This document shows positions 35,947 through 45,461 of a DNA stretch of 64,000 nucleotides, piece after piece. Position 1 is the first letter of the stretch. Every line of letters begins with the position of its first letter. The notes beneath the pieces are model-generated. The model was not told where the DNA came from, made no database searches, and saw nothing but the letters and a program-made list of their open reading frames with translations. The position numbers and the translations under genes are program-made. Source of the DNA: an uncultured Anaerolineaceae bacterium (lineage in GTDB: Bacteria; Chloroflexota; Anaerolineae; Anaerolineales; Anaerolineaceae); NCBI GenBank assembly GCA_927443345.1, contig CAKMKJ010000025.1, positions 1 to 64,000 of the forward strand, in the 5' to 3' direction.

Positions 35947-35980
35947 AGGTTACCAATTTTGATTTTTTGGTAACCTTTTG
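35947..35980 (+). promoter_or_regulatory. Terminator-like dyad in front of the ECF sigma gene
   Basis: AGGTTACCAA (35947-35956) and TTGGTAACCT (35967-35976) form a perfect ten-base stem with a T-rich ten-base loop, followed by TTTGG. It lies about 20 bases before the GTG start codon. It could be a weak attenuator, or at the DNA level an operator at the promoter. It could also simply end upstream transcription, although no plus-strand gene lies upstream. Confidence 0.6.
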
Positions 35981-35997
35981 GAAGGGAAATCATCAAA

Positions 35998-36603
35998 GTG
36001 AGTGAAAAAGAAGACTCGGGTTTTTTAGTGGCATTGCAATCTGGAGATCGTCAGGCCTTTGCCAAATTGGTTGAAGACACTTCAACCCAAATTTACCGCA
36101 CTGCCCGACAAATCCTTGGCGACGAGCAGGATGCTGAAGATGTGCTTCAAGAAACATACATGAAAGCGTTAAAAGCACTGCCAACCTTTGAGGGCCGTTC
36201 AAGCATATCGACCTGGCTGCACCGCATCGCAGTCAACGAGGCACTGATGATGATTCGCAAACGCAAGACACCCATGGTGTCGGTGGATGATAATATGCCT
36301 TTTGATTCGGATGAAGAAAGCAGTGGAATGGAGATTGTAGATTTCTGTTGCTTGCCTGAAAAAGAATTGTTGACATCGGAATCGCGTCAATTCATGGACC
36401 AAGCGATTCAAAGGCTGCCAGAGACATTAAAAACTGTGTTTGTTTTACGTGATTTAGAAGGTTTGTCCATCCAGGAGACTGTTGATGTTATGCAGATCAC
36501 CGAAAATAATGTAAAAACCAGATTATTAAGGGCAAGACTTCGACTCCGCCAGGAATTAGCAGGTTATTATGCTGAAAAAGTCGAAAAGGAGAAATCCAAA
36601 TGA
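35998..36603 (+). CDS. ECF-type RNA polymerase sigma factor
   Basis: The 201-residue sigma-70 family protein has region 2 (about 15-85) with RQILGDEQDAEDVLQETYMK and region 4 (about 130-190) with LPETLKTVFVLRDLEGLS and a helix-turn-helix ending NVKTRLLRARLRLRQEL. It is joined by an acidic linker containing a Cys-Cys pair. Regions 1 and 3 are missing, as in ECF factors such as RpoE and SigW. The start is a GTG preceded by a distant GAAGGGA. The next gene overlaps the last four bases and encodes a zinc-finger anti-sigma factor, the usual partner. Confidence 0.93.
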   Translation: MSEKEDSGFLVALQSGDRQAFAKLVEDTSTQIYRTARQILGDEQDAEDVLQETYMKALKALPTFEGRSSISTWLHRIAVNEALMMIRKRKTPMVSVDDNMPFDSDEESSGMEIVDFCCLPEKELLTSESRQFMDQAIQRLPETLKTVFVLRDLEGLSIQETVDVMQITENNVKTRLLRARLRLRQELAGYYAEKVEKEKSK

Positions 36604-36875
36604 GTAAACATGTGCATACCGAAAAATGCAGCGCCATGTTAGGAGATCTGTCTGAGTACATTGACGGAAGTCTTCATGCTGAAATATGCGCACAAATTGA
36701 AGAACATATGAAAACTTGCGATAATTGCCGGGTGGTGGTTAATACACTGCGCAAAACGGTGGAACTTTATGAGCATTGTTCTGACGATGTGGAATTACCA
36801 GGCGAAGTTAAGGAAAGATTGTTTGCCAAGCTAGAACTAAAAGATTTTTTGATTAAAGCAGATACCTCCAAATAA
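36600..36875 (+). CDS. Zinc-finger anti-sigma factor (ZAS/zf-HC2 type), soluble
   Basis: The 91-residue protein has the anti-sigma zinc signature: an early Cys (KCSAMLGDLSEYIDG) and HMKTCDNCR, giving His-x3-Cys-x2-Cys. The C-terminal half is a charged helix with no membrane span, so it is a cytoplasmic anti-sigma factor, as RsrA is, where thiol oxidation can release the sigma. Coupling by ATGA to the ECF gene supports this role. The nearby thioredoxin gene is consistent with redox control but proves nothing. Confidence 0.88.
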   Translation: MSKHVHTEKCSAMLGDLSEYIDGSLHAEICAQIEEHMKTCDNCRVVVNTLRKTVELYEHCSDDVELPGEVKERLFAKLELKDFLIKADTSK

Positions 36876-36897
36876 TATTTATATTTGTTTGGATATA

Positions 36898-36929
36898 AAA
36901 AATGACCTCACCAATGTGAAGTCATTTTT
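36898..36929 (+). terminator. Terminator after the anti-sigma gene
   Basis: AAATGAC-TCAC pairs with GTGA-GTCATTT around CAAT (one mismatch), followed by TTTTTG and TTTTC. The hairpin also lies just beyond the stop codon of the converging DUF2892 gene. Confidence 0.75.
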
Positions 36930-36942
36930 GTTTTCTTGTGGT

Positions 36943-37146
36943 TTACAGTTTCTTTTTTGTTAGAAATTTGATCAACGCATACAGTGGGGAATAACCGACA
37001 GCTCCAGTGATTGTCAAAATGCCGCCAAGTAATAAAAACCAATATCCCAACCAGCTGGTAGTTGAACCTGATGCGTACAGGGTTATAAGCGTCACGCCAA
37101 TCGCGACTCTTATGATGCGATCCAACCCTGATTCATTTGTTTTCAT
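36943..37146 (-). CDS. DUF2892 small inner-membrane protein
   Basis: The 67-residue protein begins MKTNESGLDRIIRVAIGV, the family's N-terminal motif. Two hydrophobic helices follow, separated by a short polar loop, then GYSPLYALIKF. The usual Cys-Pro-Leu-Tyr of many relatives is Ser-Pro-Leu-Tyr here. AGGGGATCT precedes the ATG. DUF2892 occurs alone or fused to rhodaneses and is often linked to sulfur or redox genes; here a thioredoxin gene lies immediately upstream. The function is unknown. Confidence 0.82.
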   Translation of the reverse strand: MKTNESGLDRIIRVAIGVTLITLYASGSTTSWLGYWFLLLGGILTITGAVGYSPLYALIKFLTKKKL

Positions 37147-37194
37147 AGATCCCCTTTATTGAAAAGATCTCACTGCACCAACATTCTAAACTAT

Positions 37195-37539
37195 TTAGTT
37201 GGGATTTGCAACAATATCCATAAACTGTGTAAGGATGTCTTTTAGCACGGGTTCGGGCAAAGCGCCAACCTGGGTATGAACTACTTTCCCATTTGCCACA
37301 AACAGCATGGTGGGGATGCCTTGAACGCCGAAATGCTGCGCCCATTGCGGGTTTTCATCCGTATTGACTTTGGCAATAACCAACTTGCCATCTTGTTCCG
37401 TTGCTATTTTATCCAAAATCGGTCCCACCATTTTGCAAGGTCCGCACCAAGGTGCCCAAAAATCAACCACCACGGGTAATGTAGACTGTAAAACTACTTT
37501 TTCAAATTCTTGATCGGTAACATGCAGGGGTGCATTCAT
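37195..37539 (-). CDS. trxA: Thioredoxin
   Basis: The 114-residue protein has the active site FWAPWCGPCK (Cys32 and Cys35), the buried Asp in VVVDFW, and the cis-proline loop GIPTMLF. It reduces disulfides in the cytoplasm, with no signal peptide visible. I chose the ATG at 37539, nine bases after GGAG; the longer reading starts at a TTG that overlaps this site. It is followed by the DUF2892 gene 48 bases downstream, possibly in one transcript. Confidence 0.95.
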   Translation of the reverse strand: MNAPLHVTDQEFEKVVLQSTLPVVVDFWAPWCGPCKMVGPILDKIATEQDGKLVIAKVNTDENPQWAQHFGVQGIPTMLFVANGKVVHTQVGALPEPVLKDILTQFMDIVANPN

Positions 37540-37609
37540 TTTTTTCTTCTCCAATTCAGTTTGTTTGCTTAATTAGATGGAAGAAGAGCAAAAAAGTTAC
37601 AAAATAACT

Positions 37610-37637
37610 AAAAAAGACCCGGTTTTTAGCCGGGTCT
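37610..37637 (-). terminator. Intrinsic terminator of the purine operon
   Basis: On the minus strand GACCCGG and CCGGGTC form a perfect stem around CTAAAAA, followed by TTTTTT. It lies seven bases after the guaB stop codon and marks the end of the purL-to-guaB operon. Confidence 0.92.
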
Positions 37638-37643
37638 GGTGAA

Positions 37644-39125
37644 TCAATTTCCTTTTTGATAATTAGGCGCTTCACGCGTTATAGTGATATCGTGTGGATG
37701 GCTTTCGATCAAGCCTGCACCTGTAATGCGAATAAAACGGGTCTTGCTACGTAGTTCTTCCAAATGTCCAGCTCCGGCGTAGCCCATTCCTGAACGCAAA
37801 CCGCCAATGAGTTGATAAACATAATCATCCAGTGACCCCTTGAGCGGAATCATACCCTCAACACCCTCAGGAACCAGTTTGCCCGGGCCACCCTGGTTTG
37901 TACCGTAACGGTCTTTGCCGTATCCCTGCAAAGCTCCCATAGAGCCCATGCCGCGGTATGTTTTGTATTGACGTCCTTCGTAAAGTATGTCTTCACCAGG
38001 AGACTCTTTTAGACCGGCGAGAAGACTGCCAAGCATAACGGTATCTGCGCCGGCGACAATGGCTTTGACGATGTCGCCGCTGTATTTGATGCCGCCATCT
38101 GCAATCACCGGAATGCCTTTCGGTCTGGCGACCTTGGCACATCGATATATAGCCGTTAACTGCGGCATACCCGTGCCCGAGATGACACGTGTGGTGCAAA
38201 TGGAACCTGCACCCACGCCAACTTTGATGGCATCCACACCAGCTTCGATTAAAGCAGTTGCGCCTTCTTCTGTGACGACATTACCCGCGATGATCGGTAA
38301 ATCAGGGTACATAGATTTAATTCGGCGGATGGTATTGATCACACCAGCCGTGTGACCGTGGGCGGTGTCAATGACTACCACATCCACATCCATATCGATC
38401 AGACGGCTGATCCGGTCATCCACATCCCCGCCGACACCGACGGCCGCGCCTACCAATAGGCGTCCGCGGCTATCTTTTGCAGCTTGCGGATATTGAAGTT
38501 TCTTCTGAATGTCCTTGACCGTGATGAGGCCTTTGAGATATCCGCTGTCATCAACGAGAGGTAATTTTTCAATGCGGTGCGTCTTGAGAATTTCTTTAGC
38601 TTGTTCAAGTGTGGTGCCGAGTTTGGCCGTGATCAACTTGGAGGAGGTCATAAACTCGGAAACCAGTTTGCCCATATCTTCAGGTTCAGTAAAGCGGGTA
38701 TCACGGTTGGTGAGGATGCCCACCAACTTTTTTGTTTGGGGGTCCACAACAGGAAGACCGCTGATGTGAAAGCGTGCCATGATCTCTTCAGCCTCTGCAA
38801 GCGTTGCAGTTGGAGGCAGGGTGATGGGGTCAGAGATCATGCCTGATTCTGAGCGTTTAACAATCTCTACCTCACGCGCCTGAGCTTCTGGAGACAGGTT
38901 GCGGTGAACAATGCCAATGCCACCTTCACGAGCCAGTGCAATCGCCAGGCGTGAATCGGTCACGGTATCCATGGCGGCCGAGAGCAGAGGGATATTGAGA
39001 CGGATGTCGCGGGTTAATTTGGCGTGTACATCCACTTCAGAGGGTAAAACCTCGCTGTAACCCGGTTCAATTAAAACATCATCAAAAGTTAACGCATCGT
39101 TCTGCTCAAATAAAACCTGGTTCAT
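37644..39125 (-). CDS. guaB: IMP dehydrogenase
   Basis: The 493-residue enzyme oxidises IMP to XMP, the first step toward GMP. It has a TIM barrel interrupted by two CBS domains (about 95-215). Other motifs are [12 protein letters not shown], the catalytic loop [11 protein letters not shown] with the Cys nucleophile, [12 protein letters not shown], and the mobile flap RYGTNQGG. Its start is ten bases after purH, so it is the last gene of the purine operon, linking IMP synthesis to guanine nucleotides. Confidence 0.97.
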   Translation of the reverse strand: MNQVLFEQNDALTFDDVLIEPGYSEVLPSEVDVHAKLTRDIRLNIPLLSAAMDTVTDSRLAIALAREGGIGIVHRNLSPEAQAREVEIVKRSESGMISDPITLPPTATLAEAEEIMARFHISGLPVVDPQTKKLVGILTNRDTRFTEPEDMGKLVSEFMTSSKLITAKLGTTLEQAKEILKTHRIEKLPLVDDSGYLKGLITVKDIQKKLQYPQAAKDSRGRLLVGAAVGVGGDVDDRISRLIDMDVDVVVIDTAHGHTAGVINTIRRIKSMYPDLPIIAGNVVTEEGATALIEAGVDAIKVGVGAGSICTTRVISGTGMPQLTAIYRCAKVARPKGIPVIADGGIKYSGDIVKAIVAGADTVMLGSLLAGLKESPGEDILYEGRQYKTYRGMGSMGALQGYGKDRYGTNQGGPGKLVPEGVEGMIPLKGSLDDYVYQLIGGLRSGMGYAGAGHLEELRSKTRFIRITGAGLIESHPHDITITREAPNYQKGN

Positions 39126-39135
39126 TTTATCTCCT

Positions 39136-40635
39136 CTAATGTCGGAAGTGGCGATAGCCGGTGAATACCATGCAAATGCCCTTGCTGTTGCAGAAATCTA
39201 TGGATTCCTGATCGCGGATGGAACCGCCCGGCTGCACGATGGCCTTGATGCCAAATCGGGCGGCTTCTTCTGCGGAATCAGCAAAGGGGAAGAAAGCATC
39301 GGATGCCATCACGGCACCTTCTGATTTTTCGCCGGCACGCTGCTTTGCTATTCTAACGCAATCTACGCGATTTGGCTGTCCTCCGCCAATACCCACGGTA
39401 GTTTCACCTTGGGCAAAGACGATAGAGTTAGATTTAACGTGCTGGCAAGCTGTCCAGGCAAATTTCATAGCGCTCATTTGAGCCTCAGTCGGTTGAATTT
39501 TGGTAACGACTTTCCAATCGGCTTGCGTTTTATCGCCAAAATCAACATCTTGGCGCAGGATGCCGCGCGTGATGGATCGGTACTCGACTTTGGGTTCAAC
39601 TTCAAGGTTGGGCATAACGATTAAGCGCAGGTTCTTCTTTTTAGCAAGCACGGGCAGCGCTTCTGGGTCGAAACCTGGTGCAATTATGCATTCCACAAAT
39701 AGGTCGCTAATGGCTTCTGCTGTGTTCTTTTCAAGTGTGCGATTGGCAGCGATGATGCCTCCGAAAGCAGAGACAGGATCGCTGGCAAGTGCCGCCTGAT
39801 AAGCCGTAAGCTGATCATCCGCCGAAGCCATACCGCAGGGAGAAAGGTGTTTGACAATCACAATGCTGTTCTTCTTGAAACTTACCACGGCACGCCAGGC
39901 AGCATCCAGATCCAGCAGGTTGTTGTATGAGAGTTCTTTGCCTTGCAGCACCTGTCCGCCGAGAGGAGTGTCATTATGACGGTAACCCAACAAGACAGCA
40001 GATTGGTGCGGATTTTCGCCATAGCGCAGGGATTGAATCGGATGTAACGTGAGGGTTTCTACTTCACTGCTTTCAAGGTAATTAGCAATCGCCTGGTCAT
40101 AGTGTGAAGTAAGTCGAAAGCCTTTTAAGGCGAGCTTGTTGCGCAGAATCTGATCCAGTTCGCCGTCGGTTAAGGTTTTAAGGATCGAGGGATAATCTTC
40201 AGGGTCGCAAGCCAGGGTGACGCGGTCATTATTTTTGGCCGCAGCGCGAATCAAGGCAACACCACCAATGTCGATTTGCTCAATTGCATCCGCGAGGGCG
40301 ACGTTGGGCTGGGCAATAGTGGATTCAAAAGGATAGAGGTTAACTACAACCAGGTCGATTGGCGCCCAGCCCATTGATTTGAGTTGATCAAAATCTTCCT
40401 GAGTGTTGCGTGCCAATATGCCGCCATGGATGGCAGGGTGAAGCGTCTTGACGCGACCGCCTAAAATCTCGGGGGAACCTGTATACTCGGCAACTTCGGT
40501 GACTGACAGATTGTTTTTCTGAAGCAGTTTGGCAGTGCCGCCAGAGGCCAGTATTTCCCAACCTAGTCTGATCAACCCTTTTGCAAACTCGACCAGACCG
40601 GTTTTATCGTATACAGACATAAGTGCTTTAGGCAT
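39136..40635 (-). CDS. purH: Bifunctional AICAR transformylase / IMP cyclohydrolase
   Basis: The 499-residue protein carries out the last two steps to IMP. The N-terminal MGS-like cyclohydrolase (1-190) starts [19 protein letters not shown] and shows [10 protein letters not shown]. The C-terminal transformylase has [11 protein letters not shown] and the Lys-His pair in [22 protein letters not shown] precedes the ATG at 40635. A longer reading would overlap most of the next gene's start region and is unlikely. It overlaps the end of purN by eight bases. Confidence 0.97.
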   Translation of the reverse strand: MPKALMSVYDKTGLVEFAKGLIRLGWEILASGGTAKLLQKNNLSVTEVAEYTGSPEILGGRVKTLHPAIHGGILARNTQEDFDQLKSMGWAPIDLVVVNLYPFESTIAQPNVALADAIEQIDIGGVALIRAAAKNNDRVTLACDPEDYPSILKTLTDGELDQILRNKLALKGFRLTSHYDQAIANYLESSEVETLTLHPIQSLRYGENPHQSAVLLGYRHNDTPLGGQVLQGKELSYNNLLDLDAAWRAVVSFKKNSIVIVKHLSPCGMASADDQLTAYQAALASDPVSAFGGIIAANRTLEKNTAEAISDLFVECIIAPGFDPEALPVLAKKKNLRLIVMPNLEVEPKVEYRSITRGILRQDVDFGDKTQADWKVVTKIQPTEAQMSAMKFAWTACQHVKSNSIVFAQGETTVGIGGGQPNRVDCVRIAKQRAGEKSEGAVMASDAFFPFADSAEEAARFGIKAIVQPGGSIRDQESIDFCNSKGICMVFTGYRHFRH

Positions 40636-41233
40636 GAAATTCCTCCAAATCAAGTATTTTTTTATGAATGGTTTCGACGAGTAGTTCATGTTCACAAAGG
40701 TGAACCCGTTTTTCAAGGTCTTCAAGTGTATCTTGAGGATTGATTTCAACAATCTTTTGGGCGAGGACTGGTCCCAAATCAACGCCTTCGTCAGGCACAA
40801 GGTGCACCATGATGCCAGTGTGTTTAATTTCATTATTTTGATAGGATTGCCAGGCACGCTCAATGGCATTCACACCCGGAAAAGTGCCCGGTAAGGCTGG
40901 GTGTAAGTTAATGATGCGGTTGGGAAAGGCACTAATAAATGACATGGTCAAAATACGCATCCAACCTGCAAGGATGATGAAATCGGGTTGAAAAGCTTTA
41001 ACAATTTCAGCTAATTCGGCGTCGTATTGTGCGCGATCTTGTTCTTTGCGTTTTGGTTTGATAAGGGTATGAATGCCCGCCAACCTGGCGCGTTCTAATC
41101 CGTATGCCTCTCTGGTGTTTGAAACCACAGCCTTGATCTCGGCGGCCAGGCTGCCAGCTTGAACGGCATCAATGATTGCCTGCAGATTGCTGCCATTGCC
41201 CGAGATCATGACCACGAGAGCGGCTTTTTTCAT
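40628..41233 (-). CDS. purN: Phosphoribosylglycinamide formyltransferase (folate-dependent)
   Basis: The 201-residue enzyme formylates GAR using 10-formyl-THF. It has MISGNGSNLQAIIDA at the start, the catalytic His in IINLHPALPG, and the catalytic Asp in HLVPDEGVDLGPV. The segment after the His reads GTFPGVNAIERAWQ, a variant of the usual KFPGLHT. Its ATG overlaps the purDM stop codon (ATGA), so it is translated directly after the PurD-PurM fusion. This reproduces the PurD-PurM-PurN order of animal GART. Confidence 0.95.
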   Translation of the reverse strand: MKKAALVVMISGNGSNLQAIIDAVQAGSLAAEIKAVVSNTREAYGLERARLAGIHTLIKPKRKEQDRAQYDAELAEIVKAFQPDFIILAGWMRILTMSFISAFPNRIINLHPALPGTFPGVNAIERAWQSYQNNEIKHTGIMVHLVPDEGVDLGPVLAQKIVEINPQDTLEDLEKRVHLCEHELLVETIHKKILDLEEFHA

Positions 41234-43503
41234 TGCAGCAACACCTCAGCACGTGGACCGGACTGAAGCTGGCCGATTACCCAAACCGTCTCGGGGACCA
41301 GGTTGCGCAGGGCTGTCAGATCATTGGGTTCAATAATCGCCACCATGCCAATGCCCATATTAAAGACATGGAACATTTCATCCAGATCAATGCCGCCCTG
41401 GGCTTGCAGCCATTGGAAAAGCGGTGGAATTGGCCATGAGGAAAGATCAATCACGGGCTGCAATTCTTCTGGCAGGGCACGGGGTATGTTTTCAATAAAG
41501 CCGCCGCCAGTAATGTGCGCCAAACCCTTAATCAAATGCAACGCTGGTTCGACGACGCGTAGATATGATCGGTGTGGTGTGAGCAATGCATCTGCCAAAC
41601 TGGATTTCAATTCAGTCTTCCAGATATTGAGATCCTGGTTTTCACAAATCTTGCGAATAAGTGAATAGCCGTTGGTATGAGGGCCATTGGAGGCGAACCC
41701 GATCAAGAGGTCTCCTGCCTGCATAGCAGTTTTGAGCGGCAGAATCTTGCTGCGTTCAACCACACCCACGATGGTGCCAGCCACGTCAAAGGCATGCTCA
41801 TGGTAGACGCCGGGCATTTCAGCCGTTTCGCCGCCTAATAAAGCACAACCGGCATCACGGCATGCTGAGGCCATGCCTGAGACAATTTCGGCTGCCAGTT
41901 CGGGTTTGAGTTTGGCCGTGGCGTAATAATCCAGAAAGAAGAGAGGACGCGCGCCTTGCACGAGGATGTCGTTGATACAGTGGTTGACAATGTCTTCGCC
42001 AACACCACCCAGACGGTTCAAGCGGCTAGCCAGTTCAACCTTGGTGCCGACGCCATCTGTGGAGGCTACCAATACCGGCGATTCGCCTAAATTTGAAATA
42101 TCAAACAATCCGCCAAAAGACCCGAGACCAGCCAGCACGCGGTCGTTGTAGGTGGAATGTACGGCTTCTTTCATTAGCGATACGGCGCGATTGCCGGCTT
42201 CTATATTGACACCTGCGCTTTGATAGGTAGCGTTATTCAATGGTTTGAGCCCTTTTTGAGCAATGTCTTTGCGATAATGCATGCCGTTAAATGAAATATT
42301 GGTCACCGCGCGATAAACGCGTTCGATGGCAGTTCTCAGTGAAGAATCCCAACAGGTGACGCCGAGCACACGTCCGCCGATGTTGACCAATTGTGTGCCG
42401 TCTTGTTTCGTACCAGCATGGAAGACCACGCCGTCTTCTATCGGCAAGTCCATTCCGCTGATGGGGTAACCCGTGAGTGTTCTTTCAGGGTAGCCGGCTG
42501 AAGCCAACACCACACAAACGGCGGCCCCTTCGCGCCAGCGTATGGCAACTTCATTCAGTTTTCCTTGAGTGCAGGCTGCGAAAATTTCCAATAAATCGCT
42601 TTCAAGCAATGGCAAGATAGCCTGGGTTTCAGGGTCGCCAAAACGGGCATTAAATTCAAGGATGCGCGGTCCGTCTTCGGTGAGCATCAAACCGACATAA
42701 AGCACGCCGATAAAGGGCATCCCCTCTTTAGCGAGACCATCCAGTGTGGGTTGAAGGATGGTATTTGTGATGTTTTGTATGTCTTGTGCCGAAATGCAGG
42801 GGGCGGGGGCGTAAGCACCCATGCCGCCGGTGTTGGGTCCTTTGTCGCCGTCCAACAAACGCTTGTGATCCTGAGCGGGGGGCATGACGGAAACATGTTT
42901 GCCGTCACAGAATGCGATTAACGAAACCTCTTCGCCTTGAAGTCGTTCTTCAATGATGACCTCATCACCGGCAACTCCAAAGTGGGAATCCACCATCATG
43001 ACGTGTAATGCATCCAGACCCTCTTCAATCGTATTGGGCAGGATGACACCTTTACCGGCTGCCAGGCCGGAGGCTTTAATGACTACCGGATATGGAACCT
43101 TATGAAGGTATTCACAGGCATTATTGTAATCAGTAAACGTTTCGAAGCGCGCCGTGGGAAGCTGGTGGCGGCGCATAAATTCCTTGGAAAAGCGTTTGGA
43201 GGTTTCCAATTGAGCAGCGGCTTGTAAAGGTCCAAACACGGAGATGCCTTGACCAAGCAAAAGATCACAAACGCCGGCAGCCAGGGCTGCTTCGGGGCCA
43301 ACAACTACCAGGTCAATCCTTTGTTTTTGAGAAAACGCCAGAATACCCAAGGTGTCAGTAACACTGAGGGGAACAAGCGTTCCCGAATCTTTCATACCCA
43401 CATTACCCGGTGCGATGTAGAGCTGAGTCAGCAAGGGTGATTGATTAAGTTTCCAGGCGATGGCGTGTTCACGCCCGCCTGATCCGATGAGTAAAACTTT
43501 CAT
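41230..43503 (-). CDS. purDM: Fused GAR synthetase and AIR synthetase (PurD-PurM)
   Basis: The 757-residue fusion joins purine steps 2 and 5. PurD occupies about residues 1-422: KVLLIGSGGREHAIAWKL, the ATP-grasp with IKASGLAAGKGV, DHKRLLDGDKGPNTGGMGA, and ILEFNARFGDPE. PurM follows at about 423-757: STDGVGTKVELA, MCINDI-like VNHCINDILVQGA, CALLGGETAEMPG, and the C-terminal AHITGGGFIENIPR. There is no frameshift; one frame covers both. The same fusion forms the first two domains of animal GART. It overlaps purF upstream and purN downstream by four bases each. Confidence 0.95.
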   Translation of the reverse strand: MKVLLIGSGGREHAIAWKLNQSPLLTQLYIAPGNVGMKDSGTLVPLSVTDTLGILAFSQKQRIDLVVVGPEAALAAGVCDLLLGQGISVFGPLQAAAQLETSKRFSKEFMRRHQLPTARFETFTDYNNACEYLHKVPYPVVIKASGLAAGKGVILPNTIEEGLDALHVMMVDSHFGVAGDEVIIEERLQGEEVSLIAFCDGKHVSVMPPAQDHKRLLDGDKGPNTGGMGAYAPAPCISAQDIQNITNTILQPTLDGLAKEGMPFIGVLYVGLMLTEDGPRILEFNARFGDPETQAILPLLESDLLEIFAACTQGKLNEVAIRWREGAAVCVVLASAGYPERTLTGYPISGMDLPIEDGVVFHAGTKQDGTQLVNIGGRVLGVTCWDSSLRTAIERVYRAVTNISFNGMHYRKDIAQKGLKPLNNATYQSAGVNIEAGNRAVSLMKEAVHSTYNDRVLAGLGSFGGLFDISNLGESPVLVASTDGVGTKVELASRLNRLGGVGEDIVNHCINDILVQGARPLFFLDYYATAKLKPELAAEIVSGMASACRDAGCALLGGETAEMPGVYHEHAFDVAGTIVGVVERSKILPLKTAMQAGDLLIGFASNGPHTNGYSLIRKICENQDLNIWKTELKSSLADALLTPHRSYLRVVEPALHLIKGLAHITGGGFIENIPRALPEELQPVIDLSSWPIPPLFQWLQAQGGIDLDEMFHVFNMGIGMVAIIEPNDLTALRNLVPETVWVIGQLQSGPRAEVLLQ

Positions 43504-44942
43504 AGCTTGGCGGCTCCTTGTTGGGTTTCGATAGGCATTTCAAAGCCGTTTTTGTTAATGCCGACAGGCACCGACAGCGGATACTTGCCGGTGAAGCATG
43601 CGTTGCAGTAACCCTTATCAGTGCCGATAGCAGCCATCATTTTTTCGAGTGAAAGGTAGGCGAGCGAATCCGCGCCGACTAACTTGCAAATTTCCGGAAT
43701 GGTGTTATTGGCGGCGATTAACTCCTCCCGCGTGCCCATATCCACACCCATGTAGCAGGGATGCATAATTGGCGGGCAGGTGATGCGCACATGCACTTCT
43801 TTGGCGCCGGCCTGCTTAAGTAATTGAATCAGCGGACCGGTGGTGTTACCTCGGACGATGGAATCATCGACCATGACCACACGTTTGTTCAATACGTTTT
43901 CCATGATGACGTTGTACTTTAAAGCAACGCCCTGTTTACGCAAGGAATCCGTGGGTTCGATGAAGGTGCGTCCGATGTAACGATTCTTGATAAAGCCGTC
44001 GTTATAAGGGATGCCTGATTCATTGGCATAGCCGATGGCAGCCGGGATGGAAGAGTCGGGAATGGGGATAACGACATCGGCATCCACCGGCCACTCTTTG
44101 GCCAGGTTGGAGCCTAACTGCTGGCGCACCTGGTGGATGTTTCTTCCACCCCAGGTGTTGTCGGGTCGTGAAAAATAAATATGTTCAAAAGTGCAGAGGG
44201 CTGTTTCGGATTGGGGTTTGAGAGCTTGGTAGACGGTAAGTGCTTTATCACTGAGAGATACAATTTCACCAGGGAGTACTTCACGGCAGGCAATACAGCC
44301 AAGCGTATGCAGGGCGCCAAATTCAGAGGCGGCAACGTGGCCGCCGCCGTTTGGCAGCATACCTACGCTGAGTGGTCTGAAACCCCACGGATCGCGGACT
44401 GCGAAGACCTGATCACGTGTCAGCAGCACCAATGAATAAGCGCCCACCCAATGCTGAATGGCGTCGCGAATGCGGTCAAACCAGGTGTCACCTTTGGAAC
44501 AGGCAAGTGTCATGATCATCACTTCAGTATCAGAGGTGGAAGACATACCGACGCCTTGCTGCATTAACTGTGTTCGCAGTTCCGCGGCGTTGAGCAGGTT
44601 GCCGTTGTGTGCCAGAGAGATGGTGCCGTATTGAGTATCAATCATGAAAGGTTGAGCGTTGCGGGCAGAAGGAGAGCCAGTGGTGGAATAGCGGGTATGG
44701 CCAATGGCGTAGTTGCCTTCCATTTTGGAGATGGTTTGTGGATCAAAAACCTGCGAAACCAGCCCGACGTCTTTTTGCAGACGGATCACCTGACCATCAG
44801 AAACGGCGAGACCGGCGGCTTCCTGTCCGCGGTGCTGAAGGGCGAAAAGACCAAAAAAGGCCATCCGCGCTACATCCTCGCCTGGGGCAAAAATTCCAAG
44901 AACGCCGCATTCTTCTTTAGGAGAATCCTTTTTTAAATCCAT
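43500..44942 (-). CDS. purF: Amidophosphoribosyltransferase
   Basis: The 480-residue enzyme commits PRPP to purine synthesis by adding an amide nitrogen. Cys12 in KEECGVLGIFAPG is the glutaminase nucleophile, exposed after removal of an 11-residue propeptide, as in the Bacillus/animal type. Other motifs include GHTRYSTTGSP, SLAHNGNLLNA, the PRPP loop VVMVDDSIVRGNTTG, and Cys residues after that in ITCPPIMHPC, which suit an Fe-S cluster. It lies 33 bases after purE. Confidence 0.96.
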   Translation of the reverse strand: MDLKKDSPKEECGVLGIFAPGEDVARMAFFGLFALQHRGQEAAGLAVSDGQVIRLQKDVGLVSQVFDPQTISKMEGNYAIGHTRYSTTGSPSARNAQPFMIDTQYGTISLAHNGNLLNAAELRTQLMQQGVGMSSTSDTEVMIMTLACSKGDTWFDRIRDAIQHWVGAYSLVLLTRDQVFAVRDPWGFRPLSVGMLPNGGGHVAASEFGALHTLGCIACREVLPGEIVSLSDKALTVYQALKPQSETALCTFEHIYFSRPDNTWGGRNIHQVRQQLGSNLAKEWPVDADVVIPIPDSSIPAAIGYANESGIPYNDGFIKNRYIGRTFIEPTDSLRKQGVALKYNVIMENVLNKRVVMVDDSIVRGNTTGPLIQLLKQAGAKEVHVRITCPPIMHPCYMGVDMGTREELIAANNTIPEICKLVGADSLAYLSLEKMMAAIGTDKGYCNACFTGKYPLSVPVGINKNGFEMPIETQQGAAKL

Positions 44943-44975
44943 ACTGCCTGCTTCCGTAAATTGGTTACACCTTGA

Positions 44976-45461
44976 TTATTTTGACGCTTGAATTTCTTGA
45001 TCATCCGCCAAAAGGGTTTGTTGGTTGGCTTCTTGAAAAACTTTAACCCGCTCACGCATGACCATATCTGTGATTCCGATCATTTTTGCCGCCAGCAGCG
45101 CTGCGTTGGCGGGCTCCAGTACCAGGGCAGGGGCGATACCCGAAGGCATGCGTAAAGACGAAAAAATATCTGCGCCGCCAAAAGCCTCTGAAGACGGTGG
45201 GCAGGCAATCACCGGAGCGCTGACGCAGCCGTCGGTGAAACCTGAAAGCGCGTTGCTGCGCCCGGCGATGGTGACATAGACCTTGGCTCGGGGATCCGCT
45301 TCGTAGGTACGGAGTAGATCAAAAACATGTAATGCAGTTTTATGCGCGGAACCGATGCGGATTTCGACTTCAAAACCGAAAGGCTGGGCGGCATCTGCGA
45401 TTTTTTGGGCGTGAACCAAATCAGCTTTGGAACCCATTAAAATGACTAATAACGGTTTCAT
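44976..45461 (-). CDS. purE: AIR carboxylase, class II (animal-type) PurE
   Basis: The 161-residue protein makes CAIR. It has the PurE start VILMGSKADLVHAQKIA and the SAHK loop (SAHR in most bacteria). The central loop reads VTIAGRSNALSGF and later VIACPPSSEAFGGADIFSSLRMPSGI. Bacterial class I enzymes instead have AGGAAHLPG followed by VPVxS. The RSN, CPP and SSLRxPSG words are those I recall from the AIR carboxylase domain of human PAICS. Class II enzymes use CO2 directly and need no PurK; none is present here. It overlaps purC by an ATGA. Confidence 0.9.
   Translation of the reverse strand: MKPLLVILMGSKADLVHAQKIADAAQPFGFEVEIRIGSAHKTALHVFDLLRTYEADPRAKVYVTIAGRSNALSGFTDGCVSAPVIACPPSSEAFGGADIFSSLRMPSGIAPALVLEPANAALLAAKMIGITDMVMRERVKVFQEANQQTLLADDQEIQASK

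Noticed and set aside
44976..45461. Damaged or frameshifted class I purE
   Set aside because: The frame is intact, the start overlaps purC precisely, and the unusual loops match the class II family.
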